Shown: positions 44,142 through 54,682, numbered from the stretch's first letter. The stretch: DNA of 64,000 nt from Bicyclus anynana (GCF_947172395.1 NC_069106.1:248001-312000), one strand, 5' to 3'. Numbers and translations: made by a program. The notes: generated by a model from the sequence alone, not told the origin.

Positions 44142-44151
44142 CGAAGGACCA
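44142..44151 (-). promoter_or_regulatory. Likely primer binding site
   Basis: Seven bases inside the 5' LTR, the minus strand reads TGGTCCTTCG. TGG is the expected complement of a tRNA CCA end, and the following bases match what I recall of the acceptor end of insect tRNA-Tyr (CGAAGGA-CCA). The match is short, and the tRNA identity needs checking against a real tRNA set. Confidence 0.55.
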
Positions 44152-44158
44152 AAAATAG

Positions 44159-44374
44159 TGATGTGTTAATGGGTGTAAATATAATATAAATAAATACTGG
44201 TTCTCTTCGTGAATTTTATTTTAATTTTATAAAAGACCAAACAACAATATGTATAATGTATGCGCACACAGTCCGTGCGAGTCAATTTCGAAGTGTCCGC
44301 GCGTCGGTCGCTGGCACGACGGGCCGGCGCGGAGTCCCCGCGCCCCGCAACCCGCGTAGTCGTCCGCTTGGACA
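44159..44374 (-). repeat. BEL/Pao 5' LTR
   Basis: 216 bp and, as far as I can read, without differences from 36968-37183. Transcription of the element should start inside it. The GC-rich half lies at the outer end. Confidence 0.92.
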
Positions 44375-44832
44375 AACCGCAGGGGGTATGTTTGTGATTA
44401 ACTTATTTTCTTTAAAGTCAGCACATAACAAAGTCCATTGGAAAGAAAACATTTAAGCTAGTATGTAACAACACGGTGTGTAAAATCAGTACAAAAGCTG
44501 TAAGCTGACAATGTATCAACAGTTCAGTTCAGCCGTAAACTATAAAATATTATATTACACCTTACGTTTATCTTAAATGAAACTATTTTTGCAACAGTTT
44601 TGCATAATACATTCTATACAGGGTTATTCAGTTACAACTAAGTAATATCAACTGATATGGACATCTAGAGACTTTTGCCGAAAAAAATAAGCTTTTTTAA
44701 ACACTTTTACGAGCAGCAAACAGCAAAAACGTAATTTGAAATGCTCAATATTTTTACCAGGACCTAGAGGACTAGTACTTATTGAAAATTTGGTAATTTT
44801 CTCACTTCCTGTTTTCCTTGGATATGATAATG
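44375..44832. other. No gene seen
   Basis: AT-rich sequence flanking the BEL element, without ORF or named repeat. TACAGGGTTATTCAGTTAC near 44618 resembles the end of a DNA transposon, but no partner end was found. Confidence 0.4.
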
Positions 44833-45003
44833 ACTAAGGCACGCCATTAACGATCAATTATTCCCACGTTTCTGCAGCACCCACGACTATAACTGATCGT
44901 GTATTGATCACTGCGTACATGACGGCTAGAGTTATGAAACGTCTTCGTTGCCGTTTGCGCTGCAGAAACTTGAAAACAATTGACCGTCAATGGCTGACTT
45001 AAG
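44833..45003. mobile_element. Diverged fold-back element 5
   Basis: ACTAAGGCACGCCATTAACG through TTTCTGCAGC (44833-44878) pairs with GCTGCAGAAACTTGAAAACA through GTCAATGGCTGACTTAAG (44959-45003), with several mismatches. There may be weaker pairing outside these arms. No ORF. An old or rapidly diverging fold-back. Confidence 0.55.
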
Positions 45004-45730
45004 AATCACCCGTGAACGATCAATCAAAAAGGAAAATAAAAATTGAGTAATAGTTTACAAAACTAAAAAAACACACTGTTCTCAACTCGGACTCGAGAGC
45101 TATTACCGCTTGTTAGATTTGTCGCACCCACTCGTAACACAGTCTTTATGACTATTTATTGGTTTTGGCTTACATTTAAACAGTAAACATGTATAATTGT
45201 ACTAATATAATCTGATTATTATCTGATTTCAAATACATTTTAGATTTTAATAAAGCAATTTCTCGTTTCAATATAATACAAAGAGTCCCGCGCGAACTAC
45301 TTCAATACTACAAGGAAACAATTCAATTAAGTTTTTCATTTTGTTTCCTGGCGTATTTCCCCCGGCGCCCGGCCACGTGACCCGGGGACGGACCGGCGCC
45401 GACCCGGTAGCAGCCCGGTAACGACCCGGTAAATGGTCCACTTAAACATGTGTATCTATATTACAACTCAGTTTTGCAGAACCTTGTAAGAACAAATAAA
45501 GTCTACGCTATGTGTATTACATAGACTAGTTTTTCTCAATAGAACCTTGCAAGGGTACTACATATCTACCAGATTAACATACAAATGGAGACCCTCGCAT
45601 CTTTTGGACTTTTCCTTAGCCTTGCGCCTTTGAATTATTACAGATCATTCCTACCAAAGATCGTAAAGTTAAAATACCGTGGTAGAATACAACTTTCGTT
45701 TAAACTAAATATCACACTAATATTTTGTGT
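45004..45730. other. No gene; GC-rich patch
   Basis: A GC-rich patch at 45355-45435 includes CCCGGCGCCCGGCCACGTGA and a small repeat of ACCCGGTA-like units (45401-45432). The surrounding DNA is AT-rich and non-coding. Confidence 0.5.
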
Positions 45731-46009
45731 GTTTTTTTTTAATTCTCTACAAGTTAGCCCTTGACTACAATCTCACCTGATGTTAAGTGATGCTGTAATC
45801 GACGACGGAAGCGGGCTAACTTGTTAGGAGAAGGAACAACACCCCTTTTGGTGTCTACACGATATCGTACCGAACGTTAAATCGCTTAGCGGTACGTCTT
45901 TGCCGACAGGGTGGTAACTAGCCACGGCCGAAGCCTCCCTCCAACCAGACTTGAACCAATTAAAAAAAACCTCAATCGGTCCAACCGGGGATTGAACCCA
46001 GGACCTCCG
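45731..46009 (-). mobile_element. SINE-A, minus strand, A box missing
   Basis: Poly-T, tail, body and B box (complement of GGTTCAATCCCCGG at 45985-45998 area). It stops at GGACCTCCG, so the first about 45 bp with the A box are absent. Moderately diverged. Confidence 0.82.
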
Positions 46010-46794
46010 GATGAATGATAATAATGATCGGACTTCAAATGCTCTCTGAAGCATTGGAATGTAACCAAGAAACTTCGATCTCTGGGCGGAGAATAAAAGA
46101 AGAATTTCTAGAAAAAATGAAAAAAAAAAAAATCAAGTGTGCAATACCACACGACTGAACTAAAGCTTCTTTAGCTCTAGCTTTCTCTCTCAACGTCTGT
46201 GCGCCCGTTATTACACTTTTCGTAACACATTCATTCTTACTCCCCAAGTCGAGCGTTAAGAAGTTTTACTTCAAATGACTCAGTATTTCATACCCCCTCA
46301 GGTTTGGAAGTCAAATAGGCCAACCACTGGATTCGGGCAGTTACAAAATCATTATTAAATAATGTTATTAATTAATCAATTATTATTATTAATTAATTAA
46401 TTCGTGAGCCCAAGCAAAGATGTTAATTTCCGATTCACCCTGCCCCCACCCTTTGTACACAGGCCGTTGAAGGGCGGAAGTTGACTTAAATTACCACCCT
46501 TACAAACACCCGCTACAACCTAACTCAAAATATCTCAATGAATGAATATTGAAATGAATAGCTGTTCTGTTAATTTACCTAAAAATCAAGAACAACTTGG
46601 CCGATTAATCTTTTTTGTTTTGTTTATTTAATCAAATTATTAAATTATATCAAAGTTTTTGATTTTAATCAATAAAAATAAAATTTAAGTGTACTTCTGT
46701 GATTTCAAAATAACTGTCATAAGTTATAAGCAATTGTATAAGTTGTTGTCTACACTTATTATATAAAGAGGTGAAGTTTGTACCATTATGCCAT
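46010..46794. other. No gene; AT-rich repeat tract
   Basis: Includes a low-complexity ATTATTAATTAATT tract at 46350-46402. No gene identified. Confidence 0.45.
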
Positions 46795-46945
46795 GTTCTA
46801 CACGGCATCGGCACCGAAAGGAATGTGGATTTTCATCCTCCTCCTAACAAGTTAGCCCGCTTCCATCTTAGACTGCTTCATCACTTACAGATCAGGTGAG
46901 GTTGTACTCAAGGGCTTACTTGTAAAGAATAAAAATAAAAAAAAA
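46795..46945 (+). mobile_element. SINE-A 3' half, plus strand
   Basis: Begins at TCTACACGGCATCGGCACCG in the body and ends with TTGTAAAGAATAAAAATAAA. Head absent. Confidence 0.8.
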
Positions 46946-47459
46946 CTTGGTGAATATTATGTGGTAAGAGTGTATCGCTATAGTCCAACAACTGGGGATT
47001 GGCTAGATTTTTTAAATTTAATTCCTATAGCCTTAGAGCTGAAGCTATAAAAAAATCTCCATTTATAGTGAAACCTTATTACTCGATATTGCGAAAAATA
47101 AGTTCGGCTAATCCAGACTTGCGACTCGATCACTGCGACCATCTGTATGCTAATGGCGGCCGTCTTGGGCGGCGTAGACTATCGACAAATTGATTTATAC
47201 GTCCTTTATAGTTCGGACGGTGGAATAAATCAACTTTGCATATGAACACATTGATAAGCATTTTTTTTATGTTAAATTGACCTCGTGATCCGAAACAACA
47301 TCTAAGCACTGGACCAACCAGACAGTCAAGTGGCAGCTGTTGTTATTGTTCCGAAAATGGAGAATTTCCATTAGAACTGCTTGCTTTATCTTGAATACAG
47401 ACTACAGAGTACAATGTTTTCATGAATATTTTATCATTACCCATTATGTTATAAACTGT
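46946..47459. other. No gene seen
   Basis: No recognisable feature. A short plus-strand ORF at 46999-47193 has no identifiable content. Confidence 0.4.
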
Positions 47460-47832
47460 AATCTAGCTGACGCCGCGCGGTTTCACCCGCGTGGCTCCCG
47501 TTCCCGTTAGAATACGGGGATAATATATAGCCTATAGCCTTCCTCGATAAATGGGCTATACAACACTGAAAAAATTTTTCAAATCAGACCAGTAGTTCCT
47601 GAGATTAGCGCATTCAAACATACTAACTGTAAACTACTAAATGGTTAAAATACTAGCTAACACCGCGCGGTTTCACCCGCGTGGTTACCGTTTCCGTAGG
47701 AATAGGGGGATAAAATATAGCCTATAGTCTTCTTTGATAAATGGGCTATCTAACACTGACAGAATTTTTCAAATCCTTTCAGTGTTGTTCAAACAAACAA
47801 ACTCTTCATCTTTATAATATTAGTATAGATTA
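47460..47832 (+). repeat. Rep-B, two tandem copies
   Basis: First copy 47460-47640 and second 47655-47832. Both start with CGCGCGGTTTCACCCGCGTG and contain ATATAGCCTATAG and GATAAATGGGCTAT followed by CACTGA and AATTTTTCAAATC. The second ends TAATATTAGTATAGATTA. The direct duplication may reflect repeated insertion at related ends. Confidence 0.7.
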
Positions 47833-48483
47833 GAGAGTAGTGTTAGTAGAGTATAGATTAGTAGGTTTTCATAACTGACACTGACAAAAGTGTGTACCTA
47901 ACTCGACATGATGAGTTTCGAATTCGTCTATATCTCTCTCCGCCTAACACGATATTATCAGATGCAGTAGGCACAGTATCAATTTATAAAATCATTTTAA
48001 CAGAATAGCCCTACAGGCGAAATCGCGGCCAAAAGCTAGTTATTATATTTGTTATTTAATAGAAATAATAGTAAAAGCTATACCAATATTATAAAGAGGT
48101 AAAGTTTTTGGTATTGTAGGTGGGTAATCTCTGGATCTAACTGAACTATGTATTTTCCGGGAACGGTAGTAACGTCGGCGAGTACATTATAAAAATATTG
48201 TAAGATTTAATCAAATATATTGTTTAGTTTTATCCCGAAATAATAAAATACCTACTTTTATTATTTAGAGTGAAACCACAGTGGACAGTCGGAGAGTGTC
48301 TGCGGTGACTAGAATCTGTCTTACGTCTGCGCTGTCCGAGGAATATAAATTGGGCTTATAAATAAATTTGCTTTATGGAGGGTCCACAGCTTTATATTAT
48401 TTATATCACTCAAGAACATTTATATATTATGTACAGGGATTATCTAAATATATAAAGCAAAGTCAGACTACTTACAGCAATAT
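47833..48483. other. No gene seen
   Basis: AT-rich, short TAGAG/GTATAGATTAG duplications next to the Rep-B pair, no coding signal. Confidence 0.45.
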
Positions 48484-48705
48484 TATAATGAAAAACCGGA
48501 CAAGTGCGTGTTGGACTCGTGCAGAAAGGGTTCCCTACCATTATCAATAAAAAACTGCGAAAAAATTATTTGGTGTATGGGAACCCCTTTATATAGATGT
48601 GATACTCGGACGAACGGACGGACGGACATCGGAGTTTTCGTAATATGGACCCGTTTTACCCTTTGGGTACGGAATCCTAAACAGTATTCCGTACCCAAGT
48701 ATTAT
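48484..48705 (+). repeat. Rep-D, internally deleted
   Basis: AAAAACCGGACAAGTGCGTG start, GTTCCCTACCATTATCAATA, GACGAACGGACGGACGGACA and the end CCCGTTTTACCCTTTGGGTA. This order is common in lepidopteran genomes as I recall it, but the middle seems missing here. The start motif is also seen reversed at 14798-14840, and an end-like GGAACCCTAAAA at 57019-57030. Confidence 0.65.
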
Positions 48706-49671
48706 TGCCATTCCACGTGGGCATGGTTTGTGTAGTTATTAGGTTAAGTTCCTTATTGTATTCTTTCTCAACAAAAAAATTAAACAATAACTTGTTTTAA
48801 CGCTTTCATACAATACCCCGCATGACACAGTCAACTCAATTCAAAATCCGTTGTTACTTGCATATAAACCCTTTTTTTCCGCTTCCCGAGTTAAGAAGTC
48901 TTGCCAGACACACGGATAAACTGTTTCCGTTTTTCCTTTTAAGGTGCGGAACCCTAACAAAATTAAAAACGAATTATTACAAAAGTGCATAAAATTGCAA
49001 ATTGTTAATCGAACTGTTATAAAATTAATTGATTCGTTTCTGAAACAGTAAAAGCTAAAAATAAACTGAGCCCGTCCACACCCGAACTCATCCCAAAACC
49101 GTAAAAAACTAAAAAAAAAAACATTGTGGAATGGTCGCAACGGAAAAAGTAGAAACTACTCCCTAACTACTAACTACTGACCGAAAAGACTAGAGTGCAA
49201 AACTACAAACCAACGTCAAATGAATTTCAACTTTAGATCTCACGACATAAAGTATACTTCAGTTTACCCGTTACATGTATCGAATGTGACGCGCGTTTTT
49301 AGACGATTTTAAATGCTACGCCTGTGTAATAAACCATATTTTCCTGTACCGATCGACATTTTCAGAGTGACGGTGAAATATTGGCAAAAGTTAGTACGTT
49401 TTCAAAAAAGTTACTCGCCTGGTATGACATGCGCATATTTTGAAAGCGGAATTTTGTTATGAAATATTCGCTGACCGGATTTTCTCAAAGTATTTGTTTT
49501 GGTAGAATCTGTATATTGAGCTATCGGATACAACGGATTTGGTATATTTTACATTTTAATCGATGTTTTGTGTTTCGATGTTATGTACTGATTTTACTAC
49601 ATCACTATTTTATTACCCGACTGCAACAAGGGTTATGTGTTTCGCGCGTTTCTTGTATGTATGTATATCTT
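48706..49671. other. No gene seen
   Basis: AT-rich with a Rep-D-like GTGCGGAACCCTAACAAAAT at 48943-48962. A short minus-strand ORF at 48841-49140 has no recognisable domain. Confidence 0.4.
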
Positions 49672-49785
49672 ACTAATATTATAAACGCGAAAGTTTGTAT
49701 GGATGTTTGGATGTTTGTTACTCTTTAACGCTGCAACTACCGAACCGATTTGGCTGAAATTTGGAAAAAAATATGGGCAGTAAAA
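49672..49785 (-). repeat. Rep-A end, minus strand
   Basis: CTTACTAATATTATAAACGC, GTTTGTTACTCTTTAACGCT and ACCGATTTGGCTGAAATTTG, then divergence. Only the terminal 110 bp of Rep-A are present. Confidence 0.72.
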
Positions 49786-51000
49786 TGCGTTACGTTTCTT
49801 GTGCGTAACCTATTCTGCACACCTTTCACCGTGCGCTGCTGGCCTGCTGCTCCTTGGTTGCGCACTTTTCACTTTTCAGGCGTAACTATTGAGACGTACA
49901 TAGTGTATGCTGCGGGGCAACATACACCATTCATGCGTCGGAGCTGACACACACTTTTTTTATAGTTACAGGAAAATTATTCCTTTAAATTTTATCCAGG
50001 CGTTGTTTAGATAATATGAAATCCTCCAAGAAGAAGCTTTCTATTTCACCGCAGTAGGTAAAGCCTTATTTTATCCAGCAATTGATTATTGATTACATCT
50101 TCAAATTTCCGTTCGCTTGTATCTCTCAAACTCAAAACTCATAAAAGCTTTATCCAATATCCATGAAACCAAGAGTTATTTTTCCTTTTATACGGAGAAA
50201 CATAAAACAGCTTCCGAGACCTAGGTTTAGAGGTGTTTTAGTAATTTTATAGAAATTTTACTATTCAATACTCTTACTATGGTTTTGTAAAACTCGTATT
50301 ACTACACTAATATTATTAAGCGAAAAGATTTGTACTTTTGTATGTTAGTGCGCCTGCTCTAGAAAGTTCGTTTTTACACACCAATGCACTATCTGTTAAC
50401 TTTCTACTGTTTACTTCTTTAACCAAAGCCAAACAGACTTCAACAACTAGACATATCATTTAGTATTCAGTACTATTATGCTAATACACACACATACAAT
50501 AAGTTCACGTGCCTGCAGCGCTAACTCTCTCAACGCATGATGTGATGCACGTTGCGACCAACACACGATCAGTTTTATCGGATGACCTGCCTTTATACAC
50601 ATGGAATTGTTAGATAGTGATTAGCTAACGTAGGCAATATTTTTTCCACTAAACATTAGTATGGTCATCGCGACTTGCCGACAGTAAAAGACAATCAGAA
50701 GGCTACAATTACTTTAAAGAAAGCTACACGTAGTGTGATTCAAATCGTTTTGAATACGAAAAAATATTTTTATTTTCATCATATTCTAACTAGTCTAAGT
50801 ACATTTCTTAAACAAAATAGAAGTAAAAGCAAATCGAACCTCAAAATGAAGCTCCGACGAACCGTAAGAGCCTCACGAGAGCAATCGCGTAGTCAAATAT
50901 TTCATCACGCATCTTATGAGGATGTAAAATTTTATTTTCACCCTCGTTAAATATACTAGACCAAGAGATCACAGATATTTTTATATTCCTTTTTATTCAT
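49786..51000. other. No gene seen before the LINE
   Basis: Short ORFs (for example 50675-50950, plus) have no recognisable content and do not resemble LINE ORF1. The last bases ATTCAT (50995-51000) may be the left target-site duplication of the LINE. Confidence 0.5.
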
Positions 51001-51003
51001 CAT

Positions 51004-51258
51004 TTCATCGCAGCTTTCAAAGCGAAAAAAGGAGTGGACTCAAACAAACTTGGAATAAGCGGACAACCGCACACTATCTATTGCAATGAGCATTTAACTT
51101 TAGCGAATAAAATTTTATTTCGACAGTGTCGGGAAAAGGCCCTCGAAAAAAAACATAAATTTGTATGGATTAAACATGGTACCGTCCTTACACGCAAATC
51201 CGAGACATCGCCTATCATTGCAATCAGACACCAAAGGGATCTTGCCAAGATTATATAA
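51004..51258 (+). pseudogene. LINE ORF1, C-terminal part with FP-like domain
   Basis: Eighty-four codons ending at TAA 51256-51258. The peptide has the pattern of the baculovirus FP C-terminal domain family, which is also found in ORF1 of many lepidopteran LINEs: IYCNEHLT, ANKILFRQCREKA, HKFVWIKHG and SPIIAIRHQRDLAKI. ORF1 proteins of this group bind nucleic acid and form particles with the LINE RNA (family knowledge). The upstream coiled coil and the start codon are missing, so this is only a fragment and may be untranslated. GTG at 51034 is not a credible natural start. Confidence 0.8.
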
Positions 51259-51584
51259 TGTATATTATTACACTTTAGGAATTTTACATGCCATTCATTC
51301 AGAAAACTATATAAAATTATACTATCATATCCTGCTGTTTTTAACTTATCACCACATGTTAGTATTGTGGTTTAATACTTTTATATTGTGCGATGCTTTC
51401 CTTGAGGTATGCAAATATACTATTAATAGTAATGTAAGTTATACGTGCGTAACGATTATATTTGTTCAATATACCAACTTTTACTTTTTTTGTGCTGATT
51501 CGGGTTTGAACTTACAAAGACAATTCTTAAGATTTTTCTTTACATCGTTTATTAATATGTATTTATTTGTACAAATATTCCATT

Positions 51585-54476
51585 ATGAATAAATGTGTCT
51601 TATCTATTTATTATCAAAATTGTCGGGGTCTAAACACCAAACTTAACAATATTTATATGAATATTTTACAGCATAACTACGACGTGATAATTTTGACAGA
51701 AACATGGTTGCAGGAACGGGTAGCCGATAGTTGCTTTATTGACAATCGGTATCGAGTGTTTCGTTGCGATCGGCGACTCGATCGCTGCGGTAAGCGGGAC
51801 GGAGGCGGGGTACTTGTGGCTGTGCGCAGGGAGCTGCCTGTGGCCGAGTGCGCACTGAGTACCGCGCCCGCGCCGCCCCTCCCGCCGCCTCTAATAGAAT
51901 ATGTTTTGCTCGAACTGCGCGCTCGTAATTATTGTTGCATTATTAGCGCCGTCTATTTGCCTCCGAATCTCAACTCTGAAATATACGCTAATTACTTCGA
52001 TTATCTATCCTATGTTATCCAGTCACCCGGTGTAAGTAATTTTATTATTGCAGGGGATTTTAATTTACCAACTCTCGACTGGGTAGTACACAATAATATG
52101 TTTGCGCGACCAATTGTACATCCTAATTATTGCTTGGCCAATAAATACCTATTAAATTTTTTATCGATTACGGATGGTAATCAACTTAACATTTTTAAAA
52201 ATGACAAGGACAGACTTCTCGACTTGTTTGTGACAAATATTCAAAATTGCAAACCACTTAGAGCACAAATGCCTCTTGTTCCATTAGATAAGTGTCATCC
52301 GGCGTTTTACATTCTTACACCGTTAAAAGATAATATTGCACCCCTTCAAACAAAACCTCGTATCGATTATAACTTCAAATTAGCTGACTTCACAATAATT
52401 AACAAGGAGCTTTTAAATATCGACTGGAGTGTAATATATAGATGCGAAAATATTGAAGACATGGTGGCCAAGTTTTATGAATTGATTTATAATGTCGTAA
52501 GAAAACATGTGCCTACTAAATGTGTAAAATCATCCAAGTATCCCATATGGTTTTCGCGTGCTCTTGTACACATATTTAAAAATAAAAATAAATCCTGGAT
52601 AAAATGGAAAGTATATGGCAACAGGACTGATGAATGTAATTTTTCTTTGTATCGGGAAAGATTCAAGACTGGATCTCAAATTTGCTATCGTAACTACATG
52701 GCCGCGGTGGAAAATAGTATTAAGAATAATGTCAACTTTTTTTGGACCTATATAAACAGTAAAAAGAGTCAAACCATAATACCAGACGTTATGTACTATA
52801 AAGATAATAATGCTAGCACTCCAGAAGATATATGTAGTCTCTTTTCAACCTTTTTCAGTTCTGTCTTTGAACCTTCCGACATAAGTGCAGGTTATGATAT
52901 AAATAACCTTCCAGATAAAAACACTGAATCTGATCTATCAATATGTAATATTACGTTAACGAAAGAAGAAGTTCTTAACGAACTTCGTTTGTTAGACGTA
53001 TCAAAAGGCTCAGGCATTGACAATCTGCCGCCTGTCTTCTTAAAAGAGGCTGCAAACTCGCTTTTTGAGCCCATTCACCATATTTTTAACCGTTGTCTTT
53101 CTGAGGGAATTTTTCCTTCTATTTGGAAATCAGCTCGTATCGTACCCGTGCACAAAAGTGGTTCAAGGAGAGATATTGAGAACTATCGTCCGATCTCAAT
53201 ATTACCGGCTCTGTCAAAGCTTTTCGAGCGTCTCGTGCATAAAAGTGTTTATCCCTCGCTACATGGGAAAATAATCGAGCAGCAGCATGGCTTTGTTCAA
53301 AAACGGTCTACTACCACCAACCTCTTAATCTATACGACATACCTTTTTGAAGCAATAGACACAAATATTCAGACAGATAGTATATATACAGATTTCCGAA
53401 AGGCTTTCGACAGAGTTGATCATAAAATTTTGCTAAATAAACTAGCTTATAATGGAATTCGAGGCAGTCTTTGGCGTTGGTTTAAATCTTATATTTCTAA
53501 CCGTACACAGAAAGTTGTTGTTAATGGTTTTGAATCGGCTTTCGTTCCTGTAACCTCTGGTGTGCCACAGGGCTCTATATTAGGTCCTCTTTTATTTATT
53601 CTATTTATAAATGACGTAAATACGTGTTTCCAGCATAGCAACATACTTCTATATGCTGATGACCTAAAAATTTACTACTCAATTCGAAATTTGTACGATC
53701 ATGTTAAAATCCAAGAAGATCTAGACCGTTTCTCAACATATTGCAAGGAAAACAAATTAAGTTTAGCATTAAATAAATGTAAATTAATTCGATTTACAAA
53801 AAAAAAAGTTGTTAGTAAATTTCAATACAAACTTTGTGGTACAGAATTAGACTCAGCAGACAGCGTTAAAGATCTTGGTGTAGTTTTGGATTCAAAATTA
53901 CATTTGGATATTCATATAGATAATATTGTCAACAGAGCTTTTAAAATGTATGGTTTTGTTATGCGAAGTTGTATGGAGTTTACCCGACCATCAACTTTTC
54001 TTTACATTTACAAGAGTCTTATACGTTCGCAATTGGAATATGCTGTATCGGTATGGAATCCGTACTACCAGAAGTATATTGAAGCCCTTGAATCAGTACA
54101 AAAGAAATACTTAAAACGTGTAAACTTCAAATTCTTTAGAAATTATAGCTCGTATGATTATCTTCTTGAAAAATACAATATTCATTCACTTAAGACTAGA
54201 CGCACTCAGCTATTGGCTTTGCTCCTCTATGACATTTGTCATGGAAAGTATGACTGCATACCTATTAATAATAAATTAAATTATAGAGTTCCACGTCTTA
54301 CACAAATGCGAATTAAAAAACCATTGTTTGCTATAGGTAAATGCCGTACTAACACTGGAAAGCGTTCGCCAATGTATGCGCTAATGCGAAACTATAATGA
54401 TAATTATACCTACGTTGATTTATATTCTGATACTCGTCCAAGTAAATTCAAAAAACAATTGTCACAAAAAATTTAA
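51585..54476 (+). CDS. LINE ORF2: endonuclease and reverse transcriptase, intact
   Basis: 963 codons from ATG 51585 to TAA 54474-54476, no internal stop. The N-terminal apurinic-type endonuclease (residues 1-230) shows YYQNCRGL at 8-15, TETWL near 40 and GDFNLPTLDW at 157-166, the expected catalytic blocks. The reverse transcriptase (about 500-760) shows WKSARIVPVHK, NYRPISILPALSKLFE, FRKAFDRVDHK, SGVPQGSILGPLLF (about 657) and YADD at 690-693. The C-terminal region to residue 963 matches the copy at 288-2348. I chose this ATG because the frame upstream has only a TTG and the endonuclease begins directly after it. A GC-rich proline stretch (APAPPLPPPL, near residue 100) contrasts with the AT-rich remainder. 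The protein nicks target DNA and copies LINE RNA into it; it could also serve SINE RNAs. Confidence 0.92.
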   Translation: MNKCVLSIYYQNCRGLNTKLNNIYMNILQHNYDVIILTETWLQERVADSCFIDNRYRVFRCDRRLDRCGKRDGGGVLVAVRRELPVAECALSTAPAPPLPPPLIEYVLLELRARNYCCIISAVYLPPNLNSEIYANYFDYLSYVIQSPGVSNFIIAGDFNLPTLDWVVHNNMFARPIVHPNYCLANKYLLNFLSITDGNQLNIFKNDKDRLLDLFVTNIQNCKPLRAQMPLVPLDKCHPAFYILTPLKDNIAPLQTKPRIDYNFKLADFTIINKELLNIDWSVIYRCENIEDMVAKFYELIYNVVRKHVPTKCVKSSKYPIWFSRALVHIFKNKNKSWIKWKVYGNRTDECNFSLYRERFKTGSQICYRNYMAAVENSIKNNVNFFWTYINSKKSQTIIPDVMYYKDNNASTPEDICSLFSTFFSSVFEPSDISAGYDINNLPDKNTESDLSICNITLTKEEVLNELRLLDVSKGSGIDNLPPVFLKEAANSLFEPIHHIFNRCLSEGIFPSIWKSARIVPVHKSGSRRDIENYRPISILPALSKLFERLVHKSVYPSLHGKIIEQQHGFVQKRSTTTNLLIYTTYLFEAIDTNIQTDSIYTDFRKAFDRVDHKILLNKLAYNGIRGSLWRWFKSYISNRTQKVVVNGFESAFVPVTSGVPQGSILGPLLFILFINDVNTCFQHSNILLYADDLKIYYSIRNLYDHVKIQEDLDRFSTYCKENKLSLALNKCKLIRFTKKKVVSKFQYKLCGTELDSADSVKDLGVVLDSKLHLDIHIDNIVNRAFKMYGFVMRSCMEFTRPSTFLYIYKSLIRSQLEYAVSVWNPYYQKYIEALESVQKKYLKRVNFKFFRNYSSYDYLLEKYNIHSLKTRRTQLLALLLYDICHGKYDCIPINNKLNYRVPRLTQMRIKKPLFAIGKCRTNTGKRSPMYALMRNYNDNYTYVDLYSDTRPSKFKKQLSQKI

Positions 54477-54646
54477 AATCTAATGTATAAGTAGCTTAAT
54501 CTTTCAATATCACTTCACTTTTAATATTTCACTTTTCTTGTATTAATTATATTAATCTGTGGTTAACGGTGTAGGTTAACGATTTAGTCTTAATGTCAGT
54601 AATTTTTTGAATTGTAATCTTATCGTTTACTGTTTGTTAACCCAAA

Positions 54647-54682
<36 letters not shown>

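Larger units (their letters stand above)
36968..44374 (-). mobile_element. BEL/Pao LTR retrotransposon, complete but mutated, minus strand
   Basis: 7407-bp element transcribed leftward. In element order it has the 5' LTR (44159-44374), a primer binding site (44142-44151), a 1.8-kb leader with an extra ORF (43518-43793), gag-pol (42374-37208), a purine-rich tract (GGGCGGGCAGGA) touching the 3' LTR, and the 3' LTR (36968-37183). Both LTRs are 216 bp, begin TGTCC and end CATCA in element orientation, and read as identical, which points to a recent insertion or gene conversion. Assignment to BEL/Pao rests on the domain order (DUF1759-like gag, zinc knuckles, DUF1758-like protease, RT, RNase H, integrase, DUF5641-like end). 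The expected 5-bp target-site duplication is not seen: AATAG on the left, AACCG on the right. No envelope ORF. Confidence 0.93.
51001..54682 (+). mobile_element. Jockey-superfamily LINE (copy 2), 5' truncated, ORF2 intact
   Basis: Contains the last 85 codons of ORF1, a 326-bp gap, complete ORF2, a 3' UTR of about 175 bp and a run of 30 A (54653-54682). Recognisable ORF1 sequence begins abruptly at about 51004, which I take as the truncation point. ATTCAT occurs at 50995-51000 and 54682-54687 and may be a short target-site duplication. The unbroken ORF2 and long A-run suggest a young insertion, but loss of the promoter and most of ORF1 makes it non-autonomous. Confidence 0.88.

Noticed and set aside
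50675..50950. 91-codon ORF as LINE ORF1 N-terminus
   Set aside because: No similarity to LINE ORF1 proteins that I can see, and ORF1 similarity starts abruptly at 51004.
51161..51592. 143-codon ORF between LINE ORF1 and ORF2
   Set aside because: It overlaps ORF1 in another frame, has no conserved motif and is rich in codons expected from AT-rich DNA.
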